A DNA stretch of 64,000 nucleotides from positions 34,606 through 98,605 of the forward strand of contig NZ_JXOK01000063.1 in the NCBI RefSeq assembly GCF_000830505.1, given 5' to 3'. A model generated the notes under the pieces. The model worked only from the letters and a program-made list of their open reading frames with translations, searched no databases and was not told where the DNA came from. Below, piece by piece: positions 55,381-63,840 of this stretch. The position numbers and the translations under genes were made by a program. The DNA is from Vibrio mytili. GTDB lineage: Bacteria; Pseudomonadota; Gammaproteobacteria; Enterobacterales; Vibrionaceae. Every line of letters starts with the position of its first letter. Position 1 is the first letter of the stretch.

Positions 55381-55716
55381 ATGGAAACTATCGACAAAAT
55401 CAAACAGCAGATCTCAGAAAACACGATTCTGCTGTACATGAAAGGCTCACCGAAACTGCCAAGCTGTGGTTTCTCTTCTCAAGCAGCTCAAGCGCTTATG
55501 GCATGTGGTGAAAAGTTCGCTTACGTAGATATTCTACAAAACCCAGATATCCGTGCAGAGCTACCAAAATACGCACAGTGGCCAACGTTCCCTCAGCTAT
55601 GGATTGAAGGTGAGCTAATTGGCGGTTGTGACATCATTTTGGAAATGTACCAAAAAGGTGAACTTCAGCCTCTAATCAAAGAAGCCGCAGAGCGCGCAGA
55701 AGGTCAAGCTGAGTAA
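55381..55716 (+). CDS. grxD: monothiol glutaredoxin GrxD
   Basis: Small cytoplasmic glutaredoxin of 111 residues of the monothiol CGFS type, involved in iron-sulfur cluster delivery. The active motif is SCGFSSQAAQ (CGFS), followed by WPTFPQLWI, with the conserved Trp-Pro, and GELIGGCDIILEMY, the glutathione-binding part. GAGGAA lies upstream of the start. It is divergent from sodB and followed by a strong terminator. Confidence 0.96.
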   Translation: METIDKIKQQISENTILLYMKGSPKLPSCGFSSQAAQALMACGEKFAYVDILQNPDIRAELPKYAQWPTFPQLWIEGELIGGCDIILEMYQKGELQPLIKEAAERAEGQAE

Positions 55717-55748
55717 TTCGTAAATACTCGCATTTGGCGATAGAATAC

Positions 55749-55774
55749 AAAGGAGCCGCATTGGCTCCTTTTTC
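55749..55774 (+). terminator. rho-independent terminator of grxD
   Basis: AAAGGAGCC at 55749-55757 pairs exactly with GGCTCCTTT at 55763-55771 over GCATT, with T residues after. Confidence 0.88.
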
Positions 55775-55791
55775 TTTTTTAGGTTAGTGGA

Positions 55792-56424
55792 ATGAACATA
55801 AAGCTTTACTACGTACATGACCCGATGTGCAGTTGGTGTTGGGGTTACAAGCCAACCATCGAGAAACTGAAACAGCAGCTGCCAGGCGTGATTCAATTCG
55901 AGTATGTGGTGGGTGGGCTTGCGCCTGATACGAATATGCCAATGCCACCAGAAATGCAGCAGAAGCTTGAAGGCATTTGGTCGCAGATTGAACGTCAACT
56001 GGGGACTAAGTTTAACTACGATTTCTGGAAACTGTGTACGCCAGTAAGAAGTACTTATCAGGCTTGTCGCGCCGTGATTGCGGCGGGGTTTCAGGACTCG
56101 TATGAGCAGATGTTAGAAGCCATTCAACACGCTTACTATTTACGAGCGCTGCCGCCACATGAAGAAGCCACCCATTTGCAGTTAGCCAGAGAAATCGGGC
56201 TTAACGTCCAGCAATTTAAAAATGATATGGATGGGACACTCTTAGAGGGCGTATTCCAAGATCAGCTTAGCCTTGCGAGAAGCTTAGGGGTGAACTCGTA
56301 TCCGAGTTTGGTCCTGCAGATTAACGATGCGTACTTCCCGATCGAAGTGGATTACTTGTCGACAGAATCTACTCTTAAATTGATTCGTGAACGCATCTTA
56401 GAAAATTTGCCAGAACAAGAATGA
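55792..56424 (+). CDS. DsbA-family (FrnE-like) thioredoxin-fold protein
   Basis: Cytoplasmic DsbA-like oxidoreductase of 210 residues with no signal peptide. It begins with IKLYYVHDPMCSWCWGYKPT, giving a CSWC active motif, and has the FrnE-type helical insert and SLGVNSYPSLVLQ, which supplies the cis-Pro loop. The family is linked to polyketide biosynthesis (FrnE) in actinomycetes and is of unknown role in Vibrio. It starts 20 bases after the grxD terminator, so it is either on a separate transcript or read through. Confidence 0.88.
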   Translation: MNIKLYYVHDPMCSWCWGYKPTIEKLKQQLPGVIQFEYVVGGLAPDTNMPMPPEMQQKLEGIWSQIERQLGTKFNYDFWKLCTPVRSTYQACRAVIAAGFQDSYEQMLEAIQHAYYLRALPPHEEATHLQLAREIGLNVQQFKNDMDGTLLEGVFQDQLSLARSLGVNSYPSLVLQINDAYFPIEVDYLSTESTLKLIRERILENLPEQE

Positions 56425-56483
56425 GTGATAACGCTTAGCTGAACATGACCAAACGTTATGATTTTATCAAACGTTAAACAAAG

Positions 56484-56513
56484 AAAAGCCGCTGAAGTCA
56501 GCGGCTTTTTTGT
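56484..56513. terminator. terminator after the DsbA-family gene
   Basis: AAAAGCCGCTG at 56484-56494 pairs exactly with CAGCGGCTTTT at 56499-56509 over AAGT, with T residues on the plus strand. It also lies before the end of the convergent antiporter gene. Confidence 0.85.
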
Positions 56514-56568
56514 CTCTATATTTTGTCAATAGGACTGGTTTTGCCAATAGCGACTGGCAAATCGTGTT

Positions 56569-57894
56569 CTACAGCACCATTGCTGCAATCCAACCGAAAA
56601 TAATCAGTGGGACGTTGTAGTGTAAGAACGTAGGTACCACGGTTTCCCAAATGTGCTCGTGCTGACCGTCCGCATTCAGGCCTGATGTTGGACCTAACGT
56701 TGAGTCAGAGGCTGGTGAACCCGCATCTCCCAATGCTGCTGCTGTACCGACAAGCGCGATAGTTGCCATCGGTGAGAAGCCAAACGCCAATGAAAGCGGC
56801 ACGTAGATGGTGGCGATAATTGGGATGGTTGAGAAAGAAGAACCGATCCCCATTGTGACCAATAGACCCACCACAAGCATTAACAGAGCCGCTAGCGGTT
56901 TATTGTCGCCGATGCTGGTGGATAGAGCTTGTACCAGAGTTTCCACGCCACCGGTCTCTTTCATTACCGCAGCAAAACCAGCGGCAGCAATCATGATGAA
57001 GCCGATCATCGCCATCATGTGTACGCCACGAGTAAACACGTCTTGTGTTTCTTTCCAAGCGATAACGCCACCAAAGGTGAACACCATAAAGCCGCCTAGG
57101 GCACCGATGATCATAGAGCCGGTATAAAGTTGTACGCTAAGTGCGGCAATGATACCGATCACGGCAACGACAATGTGCTTCTTATTAATCGTGTGGTCGG
57201 TTTCATGAATGACGGTTAATTTAGTCTCTTCGTAGATGCGTGGTTTACGATAGCTGACAAAAATAGCAATTAGCAAACCAAATACCATGCCTGCGCCTGG
57301 TAATAGCATCGCAGTAGGGACTTGGCTTGCGACGACGTTTACTAACCCATTATCATGCAGGTTCTTTAACAAGATATTGTTTAAGAAAATACCGCCAAAG
57401 CCGACCGGTAGAACCATATATGGCGTAATAAGGCCAAATGTTAGAACACAGGCAATCAAACGGCGGTCTAGTTTAAGTTTCGCAAATACGCCCAAAAGAG
57501 GTGGGATCAAAATTGGAATAAAGGCGATGTGAACCGGAATAACGTTCTGAGAAGACATGGTTACTAGTACCAACGCGACAAGTACAGCGTATTTTAAACC
57601 AGTCGTTGACGCAGAGTGCTCTTTGCCGTTAATACGTTTGATAACGTTTTTGGCCAAAAGGTCTGTGATGCCAGATTTCGAAATTGCCACAGCGAACGTA
57701 CCAAGCATTGCGTAGCTTAATGCGATAGTTGCACCACCACCAAGACCGCTTTCAAATGCAGCGACGGTATCACCTACGCTCATACCTGCGACAAGGCCAC
57801 CAACGATGGCACTAAACGTGAGGGCGACCACCACGTTGACGCGCATCAATGCTAATACGAGCATGACGCAAACAGAGATAACAACAGGGTTCAT
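56569..57894 (-). CDS. Na+/H+ antiporter family protein, YuiF-like
   Basis: Inner-membrane antiporter of 441 residues with about eleven hydrophobic helices. It has the GGLVAGMSVGDTVAAFESGLGG start, VIPVHIAFIPILIPPLLG in the middle, and the C-terminal family motif AALGDAGSPASDSTLGPTSGL. It resembles the YuiF/NhaC-like permeases reported as Na+/H+ antiporters, but relatives transport amino acids, and I cannot tell the substrate. It precedes rnt in the minus direction by about twenty bases, so the two may be co-transcribed. Confidence 0.88.
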   Translation of the reverse strand: MNPVVISVCVMLVLALMRVNVVVALTFSAIVGGLVAGMSVGDTVAAFESGLGGGATIALSYAMLGTFAVAISKSGITDLLAKNVIKRINGKEHSASTTGLKYAVLVALVLVTMSSQNVIPVHIAFIPILIPPLLGVFAKLKLDRRLIACVLTFGLITPYMVLPVGFGGIFLNNILLKNLHDNGLVNVVASQVPTAMLLPGAGMVFGLLIAIFVSYRKPRIYEETKLTVIHETDHTINKKHIVVAVIGIIAALSVQLYTGSMIIGALGGFMVFTFGGVIAWKETQDVFTRGVHMMAMIGFIMIAAAGFAAVMKETGGVETLVQALSTSIGDNKPLAALLMLVVGLLVTMGIGSSFSTIPIIATIYVPLSLAFGFSPMATIALVGTAAALGDAGSPASDSTLGPTSGLNADGQHEHIWETVVPTFLHYNVPLIIFGWIAAMVL

Positions 57895-57915
57895 ACTTTT
57901 CCTAATATGTTAAGA

Positions 57916-58560
57916 TTATTCTTGGTCAACAAGCGGCCAGCCGCCTAAGGCCTTCCATTTGTTAACGATGCCACAGAATAATTCTGCAGTTTTTTGTGTG
58001 TCGTAAAGCGCGGAGTGCGCTTCGCGATTGTCGAATTCCATCCCTGCTGTTTTGCACGCTTTGGCAAGCACAGTTTGACCATAAGCAAGGCCACTGAGTG
58101 TGGCGGTGTCAAATGTGGCAAATGGATGAAAAGGGACTCTCTTTAGTTTGCAGCGTTCATTGGCTGCATTAACAAAACTCAAGTCAAAGGCCGCATTATG
58201 GGCGACCATTATCGCTCTCGAACAGTCGGCCGCTTTTTGCTCTTTGCGGATCAGTTTATAGATCTCTTTTAACGCTTCTTGTTCGCTAACTGCGCCACGT
58301 AATGGGCTGAATGGGTCACGAATACCATTAAATTCAAGTGCTTCTTTCTCTAAGTTCGCACCTTCAAAGGGCTCTACATGAAAATGAATGGTGGAGGCGG
58401 GATGCAATACGCCATCTTCGTCCATGCGAAGAGTGACAGCGCATATTTCTAAAAGTGCATCTGTCTGAGCGTTGAAACCTGCTGTCTCAACGTCAACAAC
58501 CACAGGAAAATAACCACGAAAACGCTTTTTCAAGGTAAGAGCTTCATTTTCTATTGTCAT
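57916..58560 (-). CDS. rnt: ribonuclease T
   Basis: DEDDh exonuclease of 214 residues that trims the 3' ends of tRNA and other stable RNAs. The three exonuclease motifs are visible: VVDVETAGFNAQTDALLE (Asp, Glu), HNAAFDLSFVN (Asp) and AHSALYDTQKTAELF (His, Asp). In E. coli rnt lies near gloA, as here. The stop of rnt is 22 bases before the antiporter start, and the gene is divergent from motY. Confidence 0.96.
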   Translation of the reverse strand: MTIENEALTLKKRFRGYFPVVVDVETAGFNAQTDALLEICAVTLRMDEDGVLHPASTIHFHVEPFEGANLEKEALEFNGIRDPFSPLRGAVSEQEALKEIYKLIRKEQKAADCSRAIMVAHNAAFDLSFVNAANERCKLKRVPFHPFATFDTATLSGLAYGQTVLAKACKTAGMEFDNREAHSALYDTQKTAELFCGIVNKWKALGGWPLVDQE

Positions 58561-58809
58561 GTTTACTTATATTAGTGTGACGAAGGCTGCATTATTGCAG
58601 ATTCTAGTGATGAGAAAAACCGCAAACTAAAAGAATTACTTAATTCTCGTTAACCTTGTTTCAAAAATTAGAACCGTGGATTACTTACGTTTTATCACTC
58701 TGTCGCTCGGTATTGAATCTCGCTTTATTTTCTTTTTTAACTGCCATCCTCTCTTTGCTGGTAAGGATTTTGCATCTTAGGTTGCAGAGAGTTCAATTGA
58801 TTAATGTAA

Positions 58810-58827
58810 GCGGCAATCGACTGCCGC
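58810..58827 (+). repeat. GC-rich hairpin in the motY leader
   Basis: GCGGCA-ATCGAC-TGCCGC is a perfect 6-bp hairpin 17 bases before the motY start and overlapping its ribosome-site region. It could affect translation. Confidence 0.5.
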
Positions 58828-58844
58828 CGAGAGACCAGACGTAA

Positions 58845-59726
58845 ATGAATAAATGGCTTATAACAACTGGCATGATGTTTTCGTTGTTCAGCGCCAATAG
58901 CTACGCGGCGTTGGGGAAACGGTACATCGCGACACCGCAGCAATCGCAGTGGGAAATGGTTGTGAACACTCCGCTAGAATGTCGGTTGGTTCATCCAATC
59001 CCAAGCTTTGGGGATGCGGTGTTTTCTTCACATGCGAGTAAAAAAATCAATTTGGATTTCGAATTGAAAATGCGCCGTCCTATGGGGGAAACGCGCGATG
59101 TCAGTTTGGTCTCTCTACCACCGCCTTGGCGTCCTGGTGATCGCGCTGACCGCATTACCAATTTGAAATTTTTTAAGCAGTTTGATGGTTACGTTGGTGG
59201 GCAAACCGCGTGGGGGATACTTTCTGAACTGGAAAAAGGCCGCTATCCAACATTCAGCTATCAAGATTGGCAAAGCCGTGATCAACGAATTGAAGTGTCG
59301 CTCTCCTCGGTTCTATTCAAGTTCAAATATAATGCGTTCAGCGACTGTATTTCTAATTTGCTCCAGTACAGCTTTGAAGATATTGCGTTCACGATTTTAC
59401 ATTATGAACGACAGGGTGATCAGTTGACTAAAGCATCGAAAAAACGACTCTCTCAGATAGCCGATTACGTTAGATACAATCAAGACATTGATCTTGTGCT
59501 GGTGGCCACTTACACGGATTCGACAGATGGAAAAAGCGAAAGCCAAAACTTGTCTGAAAGGCGTGCCGAGTCGCTCAGAAAATATTTTGAGTCTTTAGGT
59601 CTACCAGAAGATCGAATCCAAGTTCAGGGATACGGCAAACGACGACCGATTGCGGACAATGGCTCGCAGATCGGAAAAGACAAGAACCGTCGTGTCGTGA
59701 TTTCTCTGGCCCGAACGCAAGTCTAA
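58845..59726 (+). CDS. motY: sodium-type flagellar motor protein MotY
   Basis: Periplasmic T-ring protein of the sodium-driven polar flagellum, needed to hold PomAB stators, 293 residues. It has a signal peptide (SLFSANSYA cleavage region), the MotY N-terminal domain (RYIATPQQSQWEMVVNTPLE) and a C-terminal OmpA-like peptidoglycan-binding domain with DLVLVATYTDST, NLSERRAESLRKYFES and GYGKRRPIADN. It is unmistakably a Vibrio-type protein. Its stop overlaps the convergent hypothetical gene by four bases. Confidence 0.96.
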   Translation: MNKWLITTGMMFSLFSANSYAALGKRYIATPQQSQWEMVVNTPLECRLVHPIPSFGDAVFSSHASKKINLDFELKMRRPMGETRDVSLVSLPPPWRPGDRADRITNLKFFKQFDGYVGGQTAWGILSELEKGRYPTFSYQDWQSRDQRIEVSLSSVLFKFKYNAFSDCISNLLQYSFEDIAFTILHYERQGDQLTKASKKRLSQIADYVRYNQDIDLVLVATYTDSTDGKSESQNLSERRAESLRKYFESLGLPEDRIQVQGYGKRRPIADNGSQIGKDKNRRVVISLARTQV

Positions 59727-60157
59727 TTTAAGCGGAACTTAGCGATGATCTCGCAGTTCGTCGCCGTATCGATTTTTTCGACTTGTTGAGCGATGACTGG
59801 GTTTGGATGACGCTTCATAAAGTCGATGAGTGCTTTGGTACAGCAACCAATAGACTCAATAAAACTTGCGCAATCTTTATTTGGGCATTGAGGGATGAGC
59901 GTGAGCACTTTTTCTGAGGCAAGCTGTAAGTATTTTAGTTCGTATTCGGTATCCCCAGCCCAGCGCCAGAACTGCGCCAAGTTGTGACAAGAAATGACAG
60001 ATATCAGTAGTCTTTCATCTGCCTCTATCTCTATGCATTCACTGATATCTTCACTTAGGTTAAGTGCTTGTTGGTAGTGAAGAATACTCCGTATGGGATC
60101 ATCGAGTTGTAAGGCGGTGTCTGCCAAAAGTGTATGTTTTTCCCATTCACTGATCAT
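59723..60157 (-). CDS. small TPR-like protein, probably DUF2753
   Basis: Cytoplasmic protein of 144 residues, mainly helical. The start SEWEKHTLLADTALQLDDPI and ILHYQQALNLSEDISE looks like one or two TPR helices. Several cysteines (SCHNLAQFW, NKDCASFIESIGCC) are present. From memory it resembles the Vibrio family DUF2753, but I cannot confirm that here. Its end overlaps the convergent motY stop by four bases. Function is unknown. Confidence 0.7.
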   Translation of the reverse strand: MISEWEKHTLLADTALQLDDPIRSILHYQQALNLSEDISECIEIEADERLLISVISCHNLAQFWRWAGDTEYELKYLQLASEKVLTLIPQCPNKDCASFIESIGCCTKALIDFMKRHPNPVIAQQVEKIDTATNCEIIAKFRLN

Positions 60158-60248
60158 TATTATCGTCCTAGCCGTGGATGTTGCGGATAAAACTAAACGA
60201 TAATTATTATCAAGTAAAGTGTTTTGTTTATAAACCGTCCATAAAAAA

Positions 60249-60275
60249 ATAGGCAGATCTTTGATCTGCCTATTA
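60249..60275 (-). terminator. terminator of gloA
   Basis: AATAGGCAGATC at 60249-60260 pairs exactly with GATCTGCCTATT at 60264-60275. On the minus strand the stem is followed by a T run, ending gloA. Confidence 0.85.
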
Positions 60276-60305
60276 TCGTTATCAGCGTATGATTAATTCG
60301 TCTGA

Positions 60306-60722
60306 TTAGCCTTCAAGACCTGCTGAAGCTTGTTTGTTCTGAATCAATTCAATCATGTAACCATCAGGATCTTTGACGAACGCAATGTGTGTCGTGCCGC
60401 CTTTCACTGGACCTGGTTCGCGAGTGACGTTACCGCCGACGGCTTTGATGGCATCACAAGTCGCGTAAATATCATCAAATCCAATTGCGATATGACCATA
60501 AGCGTTGCCAAGATCATACTCACTGGTGCCCCAGTTGTAAGTCAGTTCGATCACTGCACCTTCAGACTCGTCGCCGAAGCCCAGAAACGCTAGTGTGTAT
60601 TCATATTCTTTGTTTTCGTTTGTACGAAGAAGCTTCATTCCCATGACTTCTGTGTAGAATTTGATGGACTTGTCCAAGTCACCAACACGTAGCATGGTAT
60701 GTAGAATTCGACCGTTTGACAT
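60306..60722 (-). CDS. gloA: lactoylglutathione lyase (glyoxalase I)
   Basis: Metal-dependent enzyme of methylglyoxal detoxification, 138 residues. The metal ligand His lies in RILHTMLRVGDLDKSIKFY, followed by KLLRTNENKEYEYTLAFLGF, GYHIAIGFD-like (YGHIAIGFDDIYATC) and FVKDPDGYMIELIQN, which carries the second glutamate ligand. The length fits the Ni-type bacterial form. It is 32 bases after nth in the same direction and ends at a strong terminator. Confidence 0.96.
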   Translation of the reverse strand: MSNGRILHTMLRVGDLDKSIKFYTEVMGMKLLRTNENKEYEYTLAFLGFGDESEGAVIELTYNWGTSEYDLGNAYGHIAIGFDDIYATCDAIKAVGGNVTREPGPVKGGTTHIAFVKDPDGYMIELIQNKQASAGLEG

Positions 60723-60754
60723 TATTTGCTCCTAGCTTTCGTTTGCAGATAGCG

Positions 60755-61396
60755 CTAACTATCTGGGTAGACTTTCTCTTTAAACTCACACAAATCTTCA
60801 ATGATGCAGCTACCGCAGCGTGGCTTTCTGGCCAGGCAGGTGTAACGACCATGAAGAATTAACCAGTGGTGCACGTCAAGTTTGAACTCTTTCGGTACCA
60901 CTTTCAGTAATTTTTGTTCTACGTCGTCAACGGTTTTACCCATCGCAAATTTTGTGCGATTTGAGACTCGGTAGATGTGCGTATCGACGGCAATCGTTGG
61001 CCAGCCAAACGCGGTGTTGAGAACCACATTCGCAGTTTTACGGCCAACACCAGGCAATGCCTCTAGTGCGGCACGATCTTCCGGTACTTCACCATTGTGC
61101 TTTTCCAGCAAGATCTTACACGTTTTGATGGTGTTTTCTGCTTTTGAGTTAAACAGGCCAATGGTCTTGATGTACTCTTTTAACCCGTCAACGCCTAAGT
61201 CTAGAATCGTTTGCGGGGTGTTCGCGACAGGAAACAGCTTATCCGTTGCTTTGTTGACGCTCACGTCGGTTGCCTGTGCAGACAACAGTACCGCGATTAA
61301 TAACTCAAATGGCGAGTCCCAGTTGAGCTCGGTTTGAGGGTTGGGGTTGTTTTCTCGTAATCGTTCTAGGATTTCAATTCTTTTTATTTTATTCAT
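60755..61396 (-). CDS. nth: endonuclease III
   Basis: DNA glycosylase/AP lyase that removes oxidised pyrimidines, 213 residues. The helix-hairpin-helix is LPGVGRKTANVVLNTAFG with the catalytic lysine, the catalytic aspartate lies in AVDTHIYRVSNR, and the 4Fe-4S cluster motif CLARKPRCGSCIIEDLC is at the C-terminus. It follows the rsx operon, as in E. coli, with a terminator between. Confidence 0.97.
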   Translation of the reverse strand: MNKIKRIEILERLRENNPNPQTELNWDSPFELLIAVLLSAQATDVSVNKATDKLFPVANTPQTILDLGVDGLKEYIKTIGLFNSKAENTIKTCKILLEKHNGEVPEDRAALEALPGVGRKTANVVLNTAFGWPTIAVDTHIYRVSNRTKFAMGKTVDDVEQKLLKVVPKEFKLDVHHWLILHGRYTCLARKPRCGSCIIEDLCEFKEKVYPDS

Positions 61397-61425
61397 TGCT
61401 GACTTCCAATACCGTCTATGCGGTT

Positions 61426-61456
61426 TATGAAAAAGACCCTCGTTTGCAGGGCCTTT
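61426..61456 (-). terminator. terminator after rsxE
   Basis: On the minus strand AAAGGCCCT pairs with AGGGTCTTT over seven bases with one G-T pair, followed by T residues. It ends the rsx operon before nth. Confidence 0.75.
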
Positions 61457-61461
61457 AATTT

Positions 61462-62154
61462 TTATGCGTTGGTCACGCGAGCGCGCTCTATTGTCGGCTT
61501 TTCTTCTTTTGGCTGACGTGCCTGAATGGCACTATCAATAATATTTTTTAGAGCAATCAGCAATCCAACACCAATAAATGCGCCTGGTGGGAGTAGGGCA
61601 AGTAGGAAGCTGCTATCAAAATGGAAGATTTCGATTCGCAGCGATGATGCCCAATCACCGAGCAGCAAGTCAGCGCCATCAAATAACGTGCCGTTACCGA
61701 TTACTTCTCGCATTGCGCCTAATACGACCAACACACTGGTCATGCCCAAACCCATCCACAAGCCATCAAGTGCGGCAGGTAAGACATCGTTTTTAGAGGC
61801 ATACGCTTCTGCTCGACCAATAATGATACAGTTGGTGACGATCAATGGAATGAAGATGCCCAAAGACAGGTATAAACCGTAAGCGTAGGCGTTCATTAAT
61901 AACTGAACACAGGTTACCAGTGAGGCGATGATCATTACAAATACGGGAATACGGACTTCTTTTGGAACGTAATTACGAATAAGAGAGACGGTCACGTTGG
62001 AGCTAACCAATACCAATAGCGTTGCGATGCCAAGACCAAGGGCGTTAGTGATCGTCGATGAAACAGCGAGTAGGGGGCATAAGCCCAATAGCTGGACTAA
62101 CGCTGGGTTATTGTCCCACATGCCATTTTTCATCAGTAATTTGTTGTCACTCAT
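61462..62154 (-). CDS. rsxE: electron-transport complex subunit RsxE
   Basis: Integral membrane subunit of the Rsx (Rnf-type) ferredoxin/NADH-linked electron-transfer complex, 230 residues with about six helices. It shows WDNNPALVQLLGLCPLLAVSS at the start, LIVTNCIIIGRAEAYASKND and GALVGV-type LPPGAFIGVGLLIALKNI near the end. The start at 62154 is fixed by AGGAGG and overlaps the rsxG stop (ATGA). It closes the operon before a terminator. Confidence 0.95.
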   Translation of the reverse strand: MSDNKLLMKNGMWDNNPALVQLLGLCPLLAVSSTITNALGLGIATLLVLVSSNVTVSLIRNYVPKEVRIPVFVMIIASLVTCVQLLMNAYAYGLYLSLGIFIPLIVTNCIIIGRAEAYASKNDVLPAALDGLWMGLGMTSVLVVLGAMREVIGNGTLFDGADLLLGDWASSLRIEIFHFDSSFLLALLPPGAFIGVGLLIALKNIIDSAIQARQPKEEKPTIERARVTNA

Positions 62155-62786
62155 TCTTGGCCTCCTGCGCAATTTAGGGGCTGGTTGAGAATATCGTCAC
62201 GAGACTTATTCACATAGTTTACCGTGTTTCTTACTACTTTGACGACGGCTCTTGGTGTAATGGTTGCTCCGGTAAACTGATCAAAATCGCCACCATCTTT
62301 GCGTACTTTCCATGAATCCCAATTCTCTTCCGTCACTTCTTTGCCAGTAAAACCGAGGATCCAATCCGTTATACGTAGATCGATTCTATCTCCTAACCCT
62401 GGCGTTTCTTGGTGGCTTAATACGCGGGTACCAAGAATTTTTCCTTGGTTATCAATGCCAGTAATGACTTTTATCTCCCCGTTGTAGCCGTCGGGTGCGA
62501 TGGATTCGATCGCAATCGCTGTTGGTTCATCACCTTGTTTCGCGATATAAGCTGGCATCGCATGCAATGTACCAAGCTCTGGTGAAGATACCAGGGTACA
62601 CGCTTGAGTCAGCGCATTGTCGTGCATGGTTTTAGGTATAACTTGGTTAAGAACAGATAACAACTGTTTCTGTTCTTGACGTTGTATTTGATCTTCGGTC
62701 AGGTATTGAGTCAATGCCACCAGACCAGTGGTTGCACACGCAAAAATTGCGAGTGTCAGGCCATTTTTTCTAATTGCAGTTAACAT
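62151..62786 (-). CDS. rsxG: electron-transport complex subunit RsxG
   Basis: Membrane-anchored subunit with covalently bound FMN, 211 residues. It has a single N-terminal membrane helix (LAIFACATTGLVALTQYL) and an FMN-attachment sequence DQFTGATITPRAVV, where the Thr of GAT[IL]T carries the flavin through a phosphoester. The start at 62786 has AGGAAA upstream, and the longer frame from 62891 is not used because it overlaps rsxD. It lies between rsxD and rsxE. Confidence 0.95.
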   Translation of the reverse strand: MLTAIRKNGLTLAIFACATTGLVALTQYLTEDQIQRQEQKQLLSVLNQVIPKTMHDNALTQACTLVSSPELGTLHAMPAYIAKQGDEPTAIAIESIAPDGYNGEIKVITGIDNQGKILGTRVLSHQETPGLGDRIDLRITDWILGFTGKEVTEENWDSWKVRKDGGDFDQFTGATITPRAVVKVVRNTVNYVNKSRDDILNQPLNCAGGQE

Positions 62787-62793
62787 GTTTTCC

Positions 62794-63840
62794 TCAGTGG
62801 CCGTAAGTTCTAGGTTTGGTGTAGTAATCGATAAGAGGTACACACATATTCGCGATAAGGACGGCGAACGCGACACCGTCGGGGAAACCACCCCAACTAC
62901 GAATCATAAAGACTAACGCGCCAATCAATGCACCAAAAATCAGACGACCTTTTACCGTTGTCGATGCCGAGACTGGATCGGTGGCAATGAAAAAAGCACC
63001 AAGCATGGTGGCACCAGAGAATAGATGAAATACGGGTGAGGCGGTTTCTCCTGGCGTTAACAGGCTAAACACCAAACTAAATACAGCCAAACTCGCCAAG
63101 AAACCTGCAGGGATATACCACTGGATAATGCGTTTTTTGATCATGACGATGCCGCCAAGCAAGTAAGCAAGGTTTACCCATTGCCAACCAATACCTGCAA
63201 AACCACCAAAAATAGGGCTTGAAAAGACTTCACTCGGTGTCGCGCCACCACGAATCCCCGTTTTAAACGCGTCAAGTGGGGTTGCCATTGTCACGCCATC
63301 AATACCAGCTCGCACTTGCTGCAAAGATAATCCATCGGAATCGAAGCCAGTAAAAATGAGTGACAGTGTATCCGCGAAGTTAACCTGATCAGGTATAAGT
63401 GATGTCGGTGCGCTCCAACTGGTCATTTGAACAGGGAAGGAGATAAGCAGCACTACATACGCGACCATCGCGGGGTTAAACAGGTTTTGCCCCAGGCCGC
63501 CATACAAATGTTTAGCAATGACGATCGCGAAGATTAAGCCAATCACTACTATCCACCAAGGAGACCAAGGTGGGATAGCGACGGCAAGCAGCCAAGCAGT
63601 GACGATAGCACTGTTGTCACGTAATGCACGTAGCGGAGAACGTTTGCGAGCTATCATCACAAGTGCTTCCAATGATAGAGCAACGGCGATGGCAAAAATC
63701 AATTGGATCAGCGTCCCCCAGCCAAAAAAATACGTCTGAGCGGCTAAACCAGGAATCGCACAAAGGGCAACCCACTTCATCAGGTCGGGCGTGCTGCGTC
63801 GGCTGTGGGTATGCGGTGAACTCGCAATAAAAAACGACAT
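62794..63840 (-). CDS. rsxD: electron-transport complex subunit RsxD
   Basis: Polytopic subunit of the Rsx complex with covalent FMN, 348 residues. It begins FFIASSPHTHSRRSTPDLMK, has about ten hydrophobic helices, and shows FFIATDPVSASTTVKGRLIFG, the FMN-bearing region. The conserved ALPPW-type VAIPPWSPWWI is present. Its start codon overlaps the rsxC stop (TAATG). The complex may use sodium for energy coupling in Vibrio, but that is inferred. Confidence 0.95.
   Translation of the reverse strand: MSFFIASSPHTHSRRSTPDLMKWVALCAIPGLAAQTYFFGWGTLIQLIFAIAVALSLEALVMIARKRSPLRALRDNSAIVTAWLLAVAIPPWSPWWIVVIGLIFAIVIAKHLYGGLGQNLFNPAMVAYVVLLISFPVQMTSWSAPTSLIPDQVNFADTLSLIFTGFDSDGLSLQQVRAGIDGVTMATPLDAFKTGIRGGATPSEVFSSPIFGGFAGIGWQWVNLAYLLGGIVMIKKRIIQWYIPAGFLASLAVFSLVFSLLTPGETASPVFHLFSGATMLGAFFIATDPVSASTTVKGRLIFGALIGALVFMIRSWGGFPDGVAFAVLIANMCVPLIDYYTKPRTYGH

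Noticed and set aside
58561..58844. Sigma-28 promoter for motY
   Set aside because: No good TAAA-N15-GCCGATAA-type pair was found; only a GC-rich hairpin is clear.
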